Shown here one piece after another: positions 16,967 to 24,471 of a DNA stretch of 55,447 bases. The notes under the pieces are model-generated. The model saw only the letters and a program-made list of their open reading frames with translations. It was not told where the DNA came from and searched no databases. Positions within the stretch are counted from its first letter, which is position 1. Every line of letters starts with the position of its first letter. Source of the stretch: an uncultured Bacteroidia bacterium (lineage in GTDB: Bacteria; Bacteroidota; Bacteroidia; Bacteroidales; UBA932); the NCBI GenBank assembly GCA_902794005.1, contig CADBFO010000008.1:1-55447 (forward strand). Direction: 5' to 3'. The position numbers and the translations under genes are program-made.

Positions 16967-17008
16967 CGCAGAATCAAGAAAAGAGAGTAAAAATTTACGC
17001 AGAATCAA
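16967..17008. repeat. Two direct repeats CGCAGAATCAA at the AbiE 3' side
   Basis: CGCAGAATCAA occurs at 16967-16977 and 16998-17008, the second overlapping the stop codon of the AbiEii gene. A third copy lies at 18563-18573, beyond the other end of the AbiE pair, overlapping the stop codon of the AraC remnant. All three are in the same orientation and followed or preceded by AT-rich sequence. Confidence 0.7.
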
Positions 17009-17841
17009 TTATACCCTATAACTACCTTGTCGACTAACATTAGAAAATACTCATTGGACCAAATGTCAAGATCTCTTTGCTGGTTCGGGACAATATACGG
17101 AATTACATCCTGCTTGACATTTTCTATATCTGTCTCCACAATTTTTTTGCGAAGTTGGTCCATAAATTCTTCCGGACTTACAATTGCCCCGTTGAATTCC
17201 CGAATCCGTTCCTGCAGGTGCCAGAAAGAGAGCGGAACACCATTGCGAACATACCACTCAAAGTCAAACCAGTCACGTCCTTTTACCCGGCGTTGCCAGG
17301 CGCGATAAACAAGCGCATGCATTTTCCCGGCATACAGGTCCGGAAGGGTAAAACATCGGACCATAAAAGAATAAGGTTGCATCAGAAGCTTCTGTTCTGT
17401 GTTGAACAGAAGGGGAGGATCCGTATCCAGTTCAATCTTCACCTTTACGGTTTTTTTAGTCTGGAACTTGATGTCATAGGCCTCGGTATTCTCTTTTAAG
17501 AATGCCGACTCCACCTTGCCGAAGGCCTTTTTCTCCTTCTTCGTAATGGTAATGTCAAATCCGGCAAGGTTGAATTCTTCACGGATAGCATCAAAGTAGT
17601 TTTCCAGATGGATATCGTCCCGCTTTTGGGTAAGGGAGAAATCCATATCCTCGGAAAACCTGGGGAGGCCGTAAAACATACGCAGACAAGTGCCGCCATA
17701 AAATGCGGCGTGGTCAAAAAAGCCGCCCCGATGCAGACCGGCCAGTGCAATCTTCTGGCACACCTCCTGCTCGGCGTTCTTTGTTGCCGTGCTGCCGCTA
17801 TCATTTCTATAAGCGGCCAGCATTGACTCGTATGTTGTCAT
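17005..17841 (-). CDS. abiEii: AbiEii-type nucleotidyltransferase toxin
   Basis: 278 residues from ATG 17841, chosen because that ATG overlaps the TGA of the preceding gene (ATGA). Nucleotidyltransferase motifs of the AbiEii/MenT family are visible: YGGTCLR then RFSEDMDFSL (~48-70), VKVKIELDTDPP, and the C-terminal block LYAGKMHALVYRAWQRRVKG followed by RDWFDFEWYV. The family transfers nucleotides to RNA (tRNA in MenT relatives), stopping growth during phage infection. All expected catalytic residues appear to be present. It forms a type IV toxin-antitoxin pair with the gene upstream. Confidence 0.9.
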   Translation of the reverse strand: MTTYESMLAAYRNDSGSTATKNAEQEVCQKIALAGLHRGGFFDHAAFYGGTCLRMFYGLPRFSEDMDFSLTQKRDDIHLENYFDAIREEFNLAGFDITITKKEKKAFGKVESAFLKENTEAYDIKFQTKKTVKVKIELDTDPPLLFNTEQKLLMQPYSFMVRCFTLPDLYAGKMHALVYRAWQRRVKGRDWFDFEWYVRNGVPLSFWHLQERIREFNGAIVSPEEFMDQLRKKIVETDIENVKQDVIPYIVPNQQRDLDIWSNEYFLMLVDKVVIGYN

Positions 17842-18473
17842 TGCCTTATTAGCTTTATCAGATTCTTGAATATTTGTGTCTTTCGTCCGGCTTGGGCGCA
17901 CTGTTGGACAATATCGGCATCCAATTCTGAAAGGATATCCATATCCAGCCTCATATCCTCTTCAAGGTACACGGCCAAAGATTTCACAGACTGGTGGGGA
18001 ACAAAGTTGTCCAGTAAAATGGTGTCACACAGGGCCTTCTCCCGGCTGGCCATAAGGAAGCCGATACCCTCTTCCTGTCTGCTTTCTACGCCGATGGGGA
18101 AGTATTTTGTAGTGACCTGGACATAACTGAAGTTCCCGATAGGGGTTTCAAACATACGGGAACGCTTGGTGGTTGCCGATGTCATCAGGAAGACCTGTTC
18201 CGGAATCATTCCATAATAGCGAAGCGCCCATTGGAAGGAAACGTAAGATGGGCCGTATAGGTGATTGGCACAGAGTCTCACGTCCGTAACCATTCCGCTA
18301 AGCTCCTCATTGACAATATAGAGGTCTCGCTTAAGTCGGACCAGTTCGCCGCTTTTCTCCAGCGCTTGTATCTTCTTTTCCGGTGACGCGAGGTTTTGGA
18401 AGCAGGACTTGATGTCTGCTCCCGATACGGGGATACCGGTAAATTGCAATAATGGATTCTTCTGGTACATCAC
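17838..18473 (-). CDS. abiEi: AbiEi-type antitoxin / transcriptional regulator
   Basis: 211 residues, with an N-terminal winged-helix-like part (SGADIKSCFQNLASPEKKIQ) followed by LVRLKRDLYIV and the AbiEi C-terminal region (YGPSYVSFQWALRYYGMIPE, then SREKALCDTILLDN). AbiEi proteins repress their own promoter and neutralise AbiEii. A TATCTTTG box lies 17 bases upstream. Two successive ATGs (18473 and 18470) are possible starts. The AT content is higher than in neighbouring core genes, consistent with a mobile defence cassette. Confidence 0.88.
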   Translation of the reverse strand: MMYQKNPLLQFTGIPVSGADIKSCFQNLASPEKKIQALEKSGELVRLKRDLYIVNEELSGMVTDVRLCANHLYGPSYVSFQWALRYYGMIPEQVFLMTSATTKRSRMFETPIGNFSYVQVTTKYFPIGVESRQEEGIGFLMASREKALCDTILLDNFVPHQSVKSLAVYLEEDMRLDMDILSELDADIVQQCAQAGRKTQIFKNLIKLIRQ

Positions 18474-18490
18474 TATTATTTAATGCCGTA

Positions 18491-18498
18491 CAAAGATA
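18491..18498 (-). promoter_or_regulatory. -7 promoter box of the AbiE operon
   Basis: TATCTTTG on the minus strand, 17 bases before the abiEi start. Confidence 0.6.
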
Positions 18499-18562
18499 GC
18501 AATATTTTCACAGAAAAGGAAGAATTTCTTCTTTTTCATCGTAAAAATAGTTAGATATTTCC

Positions 18563-18573
18563 CGCAGAATCAA
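18563..18573. repeat. Third CGCAGAATCAA copy, at the AbiE 5' side
   Basis: Same orientation as the two copies at 16967 and 16998, and like the second it contains the TGA of a minus-strand gene end. The three copies bracket the ~1.5-kb AbiE pair. Confidence 0.7.
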
Positions 18574-18693
18574 ATTTTTCCCCATTCGCTGGGCGACTGG
18601 CCGGCGATGGAGGTGAAGGTGCGGCTGAAGACGGAGGGCGACGAGGATGACGGCGAACCGGATCTCAGCCTTATAATGGGTGAAGACGTTCAT
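18570..18693 (-). pseudogene. C-terminal remnant of an AraC-family regulator
   Basis: The last part of an AraC/XylS DNA-binding domain is readable on the minus strand: SPSVFSRTFTSIAGQSPSEW followed by GKI and a TGA (18570-18572). The upstream part of the same helix-turn-helix (THYKAEIRFAV) is in another frame, so a small deletion near 18645 separates the two. Everything further upstream is gone, because the fragment abuts the pepP-like gene's stop codon. It is probably the scar of a regulator gene lost when the neighbouring island arrived or decayed. Confidence 0.55.
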
Positions 18694-20069
18694 TTCATGA
18701 CTGCTTCAACGTCGTCGGGGGCGATGGGCAGGCGGCGGGGACCCAGGCGGCGGGCGCCATCGGCCGTTACCAGGACGTCGTCCTCGAGGCGGATGCCGCC
18801 GAAGTCGTAGTAGCCTTCCAGCTTGGCGTAGTTCACAAAGTCATAGCCCAGACCTTCCTTCTTGAACTTTTCGATGAGGGCGGGGATGAAGTAGATACCG
18901 GGCTCGTCCGTAATCACATGGCCGGGAACCAGGCGGCGGGCCATACGCAAAGACCTCAGTCCCAACTGCGTGGCGCGGGTCTGGTCGGGGTCGTAGCCCA
19001 CCAGGTTTTCTCCCAGGTCTTCCATGTCGTGCACATCCAGGCCCATGTTGTGGCCCAGACCGTGCGGCTGGAACAGGCCCGCGATGCCTTTGGCTACCAT
19101 TTCGTCCAGATCGCCCTTCACCAGCCCCAGGGCCGACAAGCCCTCCAGCATCCTGCGGGCCGTGGCCAGATGCACCTCCCGGTAGGTAATCCCGGGGCGC
19201 GTGAGGCTGAAAGCCAGCTCATTGCAGTCGTACACAATCTGGTAAATTTCCCGCTGCTTCTGCGTGAATTTTCCGGAGGTGGGATAGGTGCGGGTGAAGT
19301 CCGAGGCATAGTGCTCGTTGCTCTCCACGCCGGCATCGATGACCATCAGTTTGCCGGGCTCGATAACCGCGGCATGTCCGTGATTGTGAAGCGTTTCCCC
19401 ATGCTGGGTAAGAATGGTGGGGAAAGATACGCCCCAGCCTTTGGCCAGCGCCACGCCCTCCATCTTGCCCACAATCTCCTGCTCCACCAGGCCGACGGCA
19501 ATGGAATCCCGGGCCACGGAGTGCATCTCGAAGCCCAGGGCGCAGGCGGCGTCAATAGCCTCTATCTCAATGTCTTCCTTGATTAGCCGCATGGAAATGA
19601 CGGCCTTCACCAGCGCCTCGGAAGGCTGACTTCCCGGCAGCAGGGAGGCCAGCTGCATGGTATTGTAGTAGCGGGAAGGCGGCAGGAAATGCACCTTTCG
19701 GCCTTTTGTGCGCTCCTGCAGCCAGCCGGCCAGCGCTCCATAGGGCCGATGACCGGCCACTCCCACCGAAGCCGCCTTGGATGCGACGCTGGGCTGGGGA
19801 CCCATCCAGATGATGTCGTCGATGTCCACATCGTCGGCAAAGAGGATTTCCTCTCCGGAGTCGATACAGATCACGGCGGCCATCAGGGGCTCGTCCAGGC
19901 CCCAATAATAGAGCCAGGAGCTGTCCTGACGCCATTTATAGCAATTGTCCTTGTACTGTGCCGGAGCATCGGCATTTCCCACAAAAAGGATAAGGCCGGA
20001 CTGTCCGGCTTCTCGCATCTTGGCGAGCAGGGTCTGACGGCGGCGGATATATACGTCTTTCGAAAACAT
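18690..20069 (-). CDS. pepP: Xaa-Pro aminopeptidase (M24B, PepP type)
   Basis: 459 residues. The N-terminal creatinase-like domain (~1-175) includes WRQDSSWLYYWGLDEPLMAA. The C-terminal pita-bread domain carries the five metal ligands: Asp in VIDAGVES, Asp in ASDFTRTYP, His in QPHGLGHNMGLDVHD, Glu in ITDEPGIYF and Glu in IRLEDDVLVT. It would remove N-terminal residues that precede proline, in the cytoplasm (no signal peptide). It is monocistronic, with a -7 box 22 bases upstream, divergent from the DUF456 gene. Confidence 0.93.
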   Translation of the reverse strand: MFSKDVYIRRRQTLLAKMREAGQSGLILFVGNADAPAQYKDNCYKWRQDSSWLYYWGLDEPLMAAVICIDSGEEILFADDVDIDDIIWMGPQPSVASKAASVGVAGHRPYGALAGWLQERTKGRKVHFLPPSRYYNTMQLASLLPGSQPSEALVKAVISMRLIKEDIEIEAIDAACALGFEMHSVARDSIAVGLVEQEIVGKMEGVALAKGWGVSFPTILTQHGETLHNHGHAAVIEPGKLMVIDAGVESNEHYASDFTRTYPTSGKFTQKQREIYQIVYDCNELAFSLTRPGITYREVHLATARRMLEGLSALGLVKGDLDEMVAKGIAGLFQPHGLGHNMGLDVHDMEDLGENLVGYDPDQTRATQLGLRSLRMARRLVPGHVITDEPGIYFIPALIEKFKKEGLGYDFVNYAKLEGYYDFGGIRLEDDVLVTADGARRLGPRRLPIAPDDVEAVMK

Positions 20070-20091
20070 TTTGGTATGGCTTTTGTTTCCT

Positions 20092-20099
20092 CAAAGATA
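20092..20099 (-). promoter_or_regulatory. -7 promoter box of the aminopeptidase gene
   Basis: TATCTTTG on the minus strand, 22 bases before its start codon. Confidence 0.6.
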
Positions 20100-20116
20100 A
20101 ACAATTTTTTTGTAGC

Positions 20117-20611
20117 ATGGAAACTTTTGTGGCGATCGTCGCCATCATCCTGGGCGTGCTCGGAATCATCGGCTCCGTAGCGCCGGCCCTTCCCGGGCCA
20201 CCCTTAGGCTGGGTGGGGCTGCTGTGCCTGTATATCTGGGGAAGCGGCACCAATGGGGCCGGAGAACCCATGAGCACCACCGTCCTCCTGGTCTGGCTGG
20301 GAATCGTGATTGTGGTGAGCGTCCTGGACTACATTGTGCCGGCCTGGTTCACCAAACTCACGGGCGGGAGCAAATACGGCAGTTTAGGGGCCATGATCGG
20401 CCTGTTTGTCGGGCTCATCCTTCCTCCGCTGGGCATGATTCTGGGTTCCTTGCTGGGAGCGCTCGTCGGAGAGCTGGTGTTTGCGAAAATGCCCCCGGAG
20501 AAATCCGTGAAATCGGCCTTCGGCGCTTTCCTGGGCTTTATGTTCGGCACCGGCATCAAGCTCATCTGCGCCGCGGTGATGCTCTTCTACATCATCGTTT
20601 ACGCCTTCTAG
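20117..20611 (+). CDS. DUF456 family membrane protein
   Basis: 164 residues, mostly hydrophobic, with about four membrane segments: the N-terminal helix (VAIVAIILGVLGIIGSVAPA), WVGLLCLYIWG, VLLVWLGIVIVVSVLDYIVP and a C-terminal Gly-rich block (GLILPPLGMILGSLLGALVG) plus a last helix. The LPGPPLGWVGL turn and the glycine-rich hairpin are typical of DUF456. Function is unknown. It is divergent from the aminopeptidase and 263 bases before the arginine operon's first gene, from which a promoter separates it. Confidence 0.85.
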   Translation: METFVAIVAIILGVLGIIGSVAPALPGPPLGWVGLLCLYIWGSGTNGAGEPMSTTVLLVWLGIVIVVSVLDYIVPAWFTKLTGGSKYGSLGAMIGLFVGLILPPLGMILGSLLGALVGELVFAKMPPEKSVKSAFGAFLGFMFGTGIKLICAAVMLFYIIVYAF

Positions 20612-20652
20612 GCATGGGCCCTTTCTCCCCCGGAAAGCCACTTCCGGAGCAT

Positions 20653-20703
20653 TTTCTGCAATATAATTTGAGATTTTAAAAATTTTAATTATATTTGCAG
20701 AAA
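20653..20703. promoter_or_regulatory. Long inverted repeat over the arginine operon promoter (operator candidate)
   Basis: TTTCTGCAATATAATT (20653-20668) is repeated in inverted form as AATTATATTTGCAGAAA (20687-20703) with a single extra T. The right arm contains the -7 box TATATTTG. As most of it lies before the expected transcription start, it is better placed to act as DNA, for example as an operator for an ArgR-like or other repressor. It could also serve as a terminator for the DUF456 gene. Confidence 0.5.
20690..20697 (+). promoter_or_regulatory. -7 promoter box of the arginine operon
   Basis: TATATTTG, about 178 bases before the first structural gene and only 8 bases before the leader-peptide ATG at 20706. 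This arrangement leaves a long leader between leader peptide and operon. Confidence 0.6.
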
Positions 20704-20705
20704 TT

Positions 20706-20750
20706 ATGTCATTCGTGAGCCGCTCATACTCCAGACGAGTCCGAAGATAG
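20706..20750 (+). CDS. Arginine-rich leader peptide (candidate attenuator)
   Basis: A 14-codon frame, ATG 20706 to TAG 20748-20750, encodes MSFVSRSYSRRVRR. Five of 14 residues are Arg, four of them in the last five codons (AGA CGA GTC CGA AGA), using codons that are uncommon in this GC-rich genome. It is the first ATG after the promoter box. It precedes the arginine biosynthesis genes, as expected of a ribosome-mediated attenuator that senses charged tRNA-Arg. The Arg codons form part of the 5' arm of the next hairpin. Seen directly: the frame, its composition and position; the regulatory role is inferred. Confidence 0.62.
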   Translation: MSFVSRSYSRRVRR

Positions 20751-20874
20751 GAGGCGTAGAACCCTCCCACATCTCCGGAAATTCAGCGTGCTGTCCCCAT
20801 TTTTGAATTTTCGCCCGACAATAGCAATTGACAATCTCGGTTTGTCTTGCCGTTAGGGGCCTTATTGTATACCT
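20740..20874 (+). promoter_or_regulatory. Structured leader between leader peptide and first arg gene
   Basis: TCCGaAGAT (20740-20748, overlapping the last Arg codons) can pair with ATCTcCGGA (20771-20779), enclosing a second stem GGAGG (20750-20754) with CCTCC (20763-20767). A competing stem, GAAATTCA (20778-20785) with TGAATTTTC (20804-20812), shares bases with the first. A third, GACAA-N7-TTGTC, lies at 20830-20845. A ribosome held on the Arg codons would cover the first 5' arm and free the second. No GC stem followed by a clear U-run is evident, so control could be on transcription (CCCCATTTTT) or on translation. Confidence 0.45.
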
Positions 20875-21435
20875 ATGAACATCCATGTCATGGTGGCCGA
20901 TGCAAGTCACACCCGTTATAACGAAGAAATCTGCCGGGAAATCTACATTTCCTCGCTTGAACGCAAAACCGGTATCGCCAACCGTACCCCGCAGTACATC
21001 GACGAGAAGATTCTCGCCGGCAAAGCGGTGATTGCCCTGTCCGACGAGGGAGAGTTCGCCGGTTTTTCCTACATCGAGTCCTGGGGCGGAAAGAGTTTCG
21101 TCGCCAATTCCGGCCTGATTGTCGCGCACGAATTCCGCGGCATGGGCATCGCCAAACGCATCAAGGAGCAGACTTTCATCCTCTCGCGCAAACTTTTCCC
21201 GGATGCCAAGATCTTCTCCATCACCACGGGTGCCGCCGTGATGAAGATGAACTATGAATTCGGCTTCCGGCCGGTCCCCTTCACCGAACTCACGGACGAT
21301 CCGGAGTTCTGGAAGGGCTGCGAGGGCTGCCGCCACTTCGACATCCTGCAGGGCCACGACTACAAGATGTGCATCTGCACCGGATTGCTGTACGACCCCA
21401 AGGAACATCTGACCATCCATCATCCGGAAATATGA
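20875..21435 (+). CDS. GNAT acyltransferase heading the arginine operon (glutamate N-acyltransferase candidate)
   Basis: 186 residues with a GNAT fold: the acetyl-CoA pocket is seen in SGLIVAHEFRGMGIAKRIKEQ, followed by AAVMKMNYEFGFRP. The C-terminus is Cys-rich (GCEGCRHFDILQ, YKMCICTGLLYDP), which is unusual for simple GNATs. By position it should provide the first step, N-acylation of glutamate. Because the carbamoyltransferase here is of the succinylornithine type, the acyl donor may be succinyl-CoA rather than acetyl-CoA; that is inference. Its TGA overlaps the argC ATG (ATGA). Confidence 0.75.
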   Translation: MNIHVMVADASHTRYNEEICREIYISSLERKTGIANRTPQYIDEKILAGKAVIALSDEGEFAGFSYIESWGGKSFVANSGLIVAHEFRGMGIAKRIKEQTFILSRKLFPDAKIFSITTGAAVMKMNYEFGFRPVPFTELTDDPEFWKGCEGCRHFDILQGHDYKMCICTGLLYDPKEHLTIHHPEI

Positions 21436-22379
21436 AAAAGAGAATCGGCATTATCGGCGGCGCCGGGTACACGGCGGGAGAACTGATCCGCATCCTGGTG
21501 AACCACCCCGGGGTGGAAATCGGCTTCGTCCATTCCACCAGCAACGCGGGAAACTACCTCTGGGAGGTCCACAGCGGCCTTTTCGGAGACACGCAGATGC
21601 GCTTCTGCGAAAGTTATGATCTCTCTTCCGTGGACCTGCTCTTCCTTTGCTCGGCCCACGGAAAGAGCCGGGAGTTCTGGGCGCAGAACAGCTGCCCGGC
21701 AGGCCTGAAGGTGGTGGACCTGGCGCAGGACTTCCGCGACGGGTCCGGGGGCTACGTCTATGGCCTTCCCGAGTGGCGGCGCGAGGAAATCCGCTCCGCG
21801 CAGAAGCTGGCCAATCCGGGCTGCTTCGCCACGGCCATCCAACTGGGCCTGCTGCCCCTGGCGGCCGCCGGATGGCTGAAGGAAAGCGTCCATGTGACAG
21901 CCATCACCGGCTCCACGGGCGCCGGCGTAAAGCCGTCCGCCACAACGCATTTCAGCTGGCGAACAGGCAATCTTTCCGCCTACAAAGTATTTGAGCACCA
22001 GCACCTTCTGGAGATCCGCCGCAACCTGGGCTTTGAGGACATCCGCTTTGTCCCCATGCGGGGCGACTTTGCCCGCGGCATCTTCGCTTCCATCACCCTG
22101 GACTGTCCGCTGGACGGCGGGGCGGTCCTGAAGCTCTACCGGGATTACTACGCCGATGCGGCGTTCACCTTCGTTTCCGACCGCCCGGTAGACCTCAAAC
22201 AGGTGATCAACACCAACAAATGCATCGTATTCCCGGAAAAGCACGGCGACACGCTGGTGATTTCCTCCGTAATTGACAACCTGCTCAAGGGAGCGTCCGG
22301 ACAGGCGGTTCAGAACATGAACCTGATGACCGGCTTTCCCGAGACGGCAGGCCTCAGGCTGAAGGCATCGGCATTTTAA
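21432..22379 (+). CDS. argC: N-acyl-gamma-glutamyl-phosphate reductase
   Basis: 315 residues from ATG 21432, selected because it overlaps the previous stop and begins directly with the NADP-binding sequence KKRIGIIGGAGYTAGELIRI. The catalytic Cys is in ANPGCFATAIQLGLLPL; GSTGAGVKPS and FVPMRGDFARGIFASITL are also characteristic. It reduces N-acylglutamyl-phosphate to the semialdehyde, the third step of arginine synthesis. An in-frame extension back to 21369 would run inside the GNAT gene and is rejected. argD starts 8 bases downstream. Confidence 0.95.
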   Translation: MKKRIGIIGGAGYTAGELIRILVNHPGVEIGFVHSTSNAGNYLWEVHSGLFGDTQMRFCESYDLSSVDLLFLCSAHGKSREFWAQNSCPAGLKVVDLAQDFRDGSGGYVYGLPEWRREEIRSAQKLANPGCFATAIQLGLLPLAAAGWLKESVHVTAITGSTGAGVKPSATTHFSWRTGNLSAYKVFEHQHLLEIRRNLGFEDIRFVPMRGDFARGIFASITLDCPLDGGAVLKLYRDYYADAAFTFVSDRPVDLKQVINTNKCIVFPEKHGDTLVISSVIDNLLKGASGQAVQNMNLMTGFPETAGLRLKASAF

Positions 22380-22387
22380 CAGACTGT

Positions 22388-23512
22388 ATGGACCTTTTTG
22401 ACGTATATTCCCTCTTCGATGTTACGCCCGTACGGGCGCAGGGCTGCACGGTGTGGGACGACAAAGGACAGGAATACCTGGACCTTTACGGCGGCCATGC
22501 GGTTATCTCCGTCGGGCATTCGCATCCCCGCTATGTCGCCGCGCTCAAGGAGCAGCTGGACAGGATCGGATTCTACTCCAACAGCGTGCGCAATCCGCTC
22601 CAGGAGGAACTGGCACGCCGCATCGGGGAAGCCAGCGGCTACGGGGACTATTCCCTTTTTCTGGACAACAGCGGGGCCGAGTCCAACGAGAACGCCGTCA
22701 AGCTGGCCTCCTTCCACAGCGGAAAGGACCGCATCATCGCCTTCCGCCGGAGCTTCCACGGCCGCACCTCCGGTGCCGTGGCGCTGACCGACAACCCCAC
22801 CATCGTCTCCCCTTTCAACGCGCACCACAAGGTAAGGTTCTGCGAGCTCAATGACGCCGCGGCCGTGGAGGCGGAGCTCGCCCTGGGCGATGTCGCCGGC
22901 GTCATCGTGGAGGGCATCCAGGGCTGCGGGGGCATCCACATTCCCGCGCAGGACTTCCTCCGGGACCTTTCCGGGCTGTGCAGCCGCTACGGGGCCGTGC
23001 TCATCCTCGACGAGGTGCAGAGTGGCTACGGCCGGACGGGAAAGTTCTTCGCGCACCAGTGGGCGGGCATCCGGCCGGGCATCATCACCCTGGGCAAGGG
23101 CATCGCCAACGGCTTCCCCTGCGGCGGCATCCTGATCGCCCCGGAGCTCAAGGCCCGCAAGGGAATGCTGGGCACCACCTTCGGCGGCAACTACCTCGCC
23201 TGCGCCGCCGCACTGGCCGTTCTGGACATCCTCGAGCAGGAAGACCTGATGGCCAACGCCCTCGCCGTCGGCAGGCATATCATGGAATCGCTGCCCCGGA
23301 GCCCCCATATCAAAGAAGTGCGCGGCAAGGGACTGATGATCGGCATCGAAATGGCCGAATCGGTGGCTCCCCTGCGCCGGGCACTGCTGTATGACAACCA
23401 CATCTTCACCGGGGTCGCCGGTCAGAATATGATCCGGCTTCTTCCGCCCCTGTGCCTGACAAAGGCCCAGGCAGACCATTTCCTCAGAACATTCAACAAA
23501 CTACTCGTATGA
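22388..23512 (+). CDS. argD: Acylornithine aminotransferase
   Basis: 374-residue class III PLP aminotransferase. Seen: LDLYGGHAVISVGHSHPRY, the PLP-phosphate region NSGAESNENAVKLA, RRSFHGRTSGAVALT, the cofactor Asp in LILDEVQSGYGRTGKFFAHQ, and the Schiff-base Lys in TLGKGIANGFPCGG. It converts the N-acylglutamate semialdehyde to N-acylornithine. The order argC-argD-argF'-argB follows Bacteroidota arginine clusters. It overlaps the next start by ATGA. Confidence 0.94.
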   Translation: MDLFDVYSLFDVTPVRAQGCTVWDDKGQEYLDLYGGHAVISVGHSHPRYVAALKEQLDRIGFYSNSVRNPLQEELARRIGEASGYGDYSLFLDNSGAESNENAVKLASFHSGKDRIIAFRRSFHGRTSGAVALTDNPTIVSPFNAHHKVRFCELNDAAAVEAELALGDVAGVIVEGIQGCGGIHIPAQDFLRDLSGLCSRYGAVLILDEVQSGYGRTGKFFAHQWAGIRPGIITLGKGIANGFPCGGILIAPELKARKGMLGTTFGGNYLACAAALAVLDILEQEDLMANALAVGRHIMESLPRSPHIKEVRGKGLMIGIEMAESVAPLRRALLYDNHIFTGVAGQNMIRLLPPLCLTKAQADHFLRTFNKLLV

Positions 23513-24471
23513 AAACATTCTTTCACGTCAACGACATCGGCGACCTGGGCGCAGCGCTTGAGGAAGCCCGGCAGGTGAAGGCCACACCTTTTGCCTGGAA
23601 ACATCTGGGACTGGACAAGACCATTATGCTGGTCTTTTTCAACAGCAGCCTCCGTACGCGCCTGAGCAGCCAGAAGGCGGCGCTCAACCTGGGGATGAAC
23701 CCCATCGTGCTCAACATCGGCCAGGACAGCTGGAAGCTTGAAACCGAAATGGGCGTGGTGATGGACGGTGACAAATCCGAGCACCTGCGCGAGGCCATCC
23801 CCGTGATGACCAGCTACTGCGACCTGATCGGCATCCGCTCCTTTGCCGGCCTGAAGGACCGCGAGTTCGACTACAACGAGAGCGTGCTCCACCAGTTCAT
23901 CGAATACGGCGGGAAGCCCGTCATCAGCCTGGAGTCGGCCACGGTGCATCCCTGCCAGGCTTTCGCCGACCTCATCACCATCGAAGAATACAAGGAAAAG
24001 AAGCGGCCGAAGGTGGTGATGACCTGGGCCCCGCATCCGAATTCCCTGCCCCAGGCCGTGCCCAATTCCTTCGCCGAATGGATGAACGCGGCCGATGTCG
24101 ATTTTGTCATCACGCACCCCCGCGGGTATGAACTGGATCCGGCTTTCGTCGGCAACGCCCGTGTCGAATACGACCAGATGAAGGCCCTGGAGGGAGCCGA
24201 CTTTGTCTATGCCAAGAACTGGAGCTGCCCCGGCATCACGGATCCCGCGCAGTACGGAAAGGTGCTGAGCAAGGACAGGAGCTGGACCGTGGATGAGCGC
24301 CACATGGCGGTGACCGACAATGCTTTCTTCATGCACTGCCTGCCGGTTCGCCGCAACATGATTGTCTCGGACGCGGTCATCGACTCGCCCCGGAGCATCG
24401 TAATCCCCGAGGCGGCCAACCGCACCGTGTCGGCACAGGTGGTGATGAAACGGATGCTGGAGAGCCTATGA
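23509..24471 (+). CDS. argF': N-succinylornithine carbamoyltransferase
   Basis: 320 residues from ATG 23509 (ATGA overlap with argD). The carbamoyl-phosphate site reads FFNSSLRTRLSSQKAALNLG; other blocks are EYKEKKRPKVVMTWAPHP, THPRGYELDPAFVGNARVEY and AFFMHCLPVRRNM. These closely follow the Bacteroides fragilis N-succinylornithine transcarbamylase. The residue that sets substrate choice (Pro90 there, Glu92 in the N-acetylornithine enzyme of Xanthomonas) is Ser90 here, in DGDKSEHLREA. Published substitutions of that Glu by Pro, Ser, Val or Ala gave succinylornithine activity, so Ser is compatible with the succinyl substrate. Citrulline is thus made as an N-acyl derivative. Confidence 0.92.
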   Translation: MKTFFHVNDIGDLGAALEEARQVKATPFAWKHLGLDKTIMLVFFNSSLRTRLSSQKAALNLGMNPIVLNIGQDSWKLETEMGVVMDGDKSEHLREAIPVMTSYCDLIGIRSFAGLKDREFDYNESVLHQFIEYGGKPVISLESATVHPCQAFADLITIEEYKEKKRPKVVMTWAPHPNSLPQAVPNSFAEWMNAADVDFVITHPRGYELDPAFVGNARVEYDQMKALEGADFVYAKNWSCPGITDPAQYGKVLSKDRSWTVDERHMAVTDNAFFMHCLPVRRNMIVSDAVIDSPRSIVIPEAANRTVSAQVVMKRMLESL

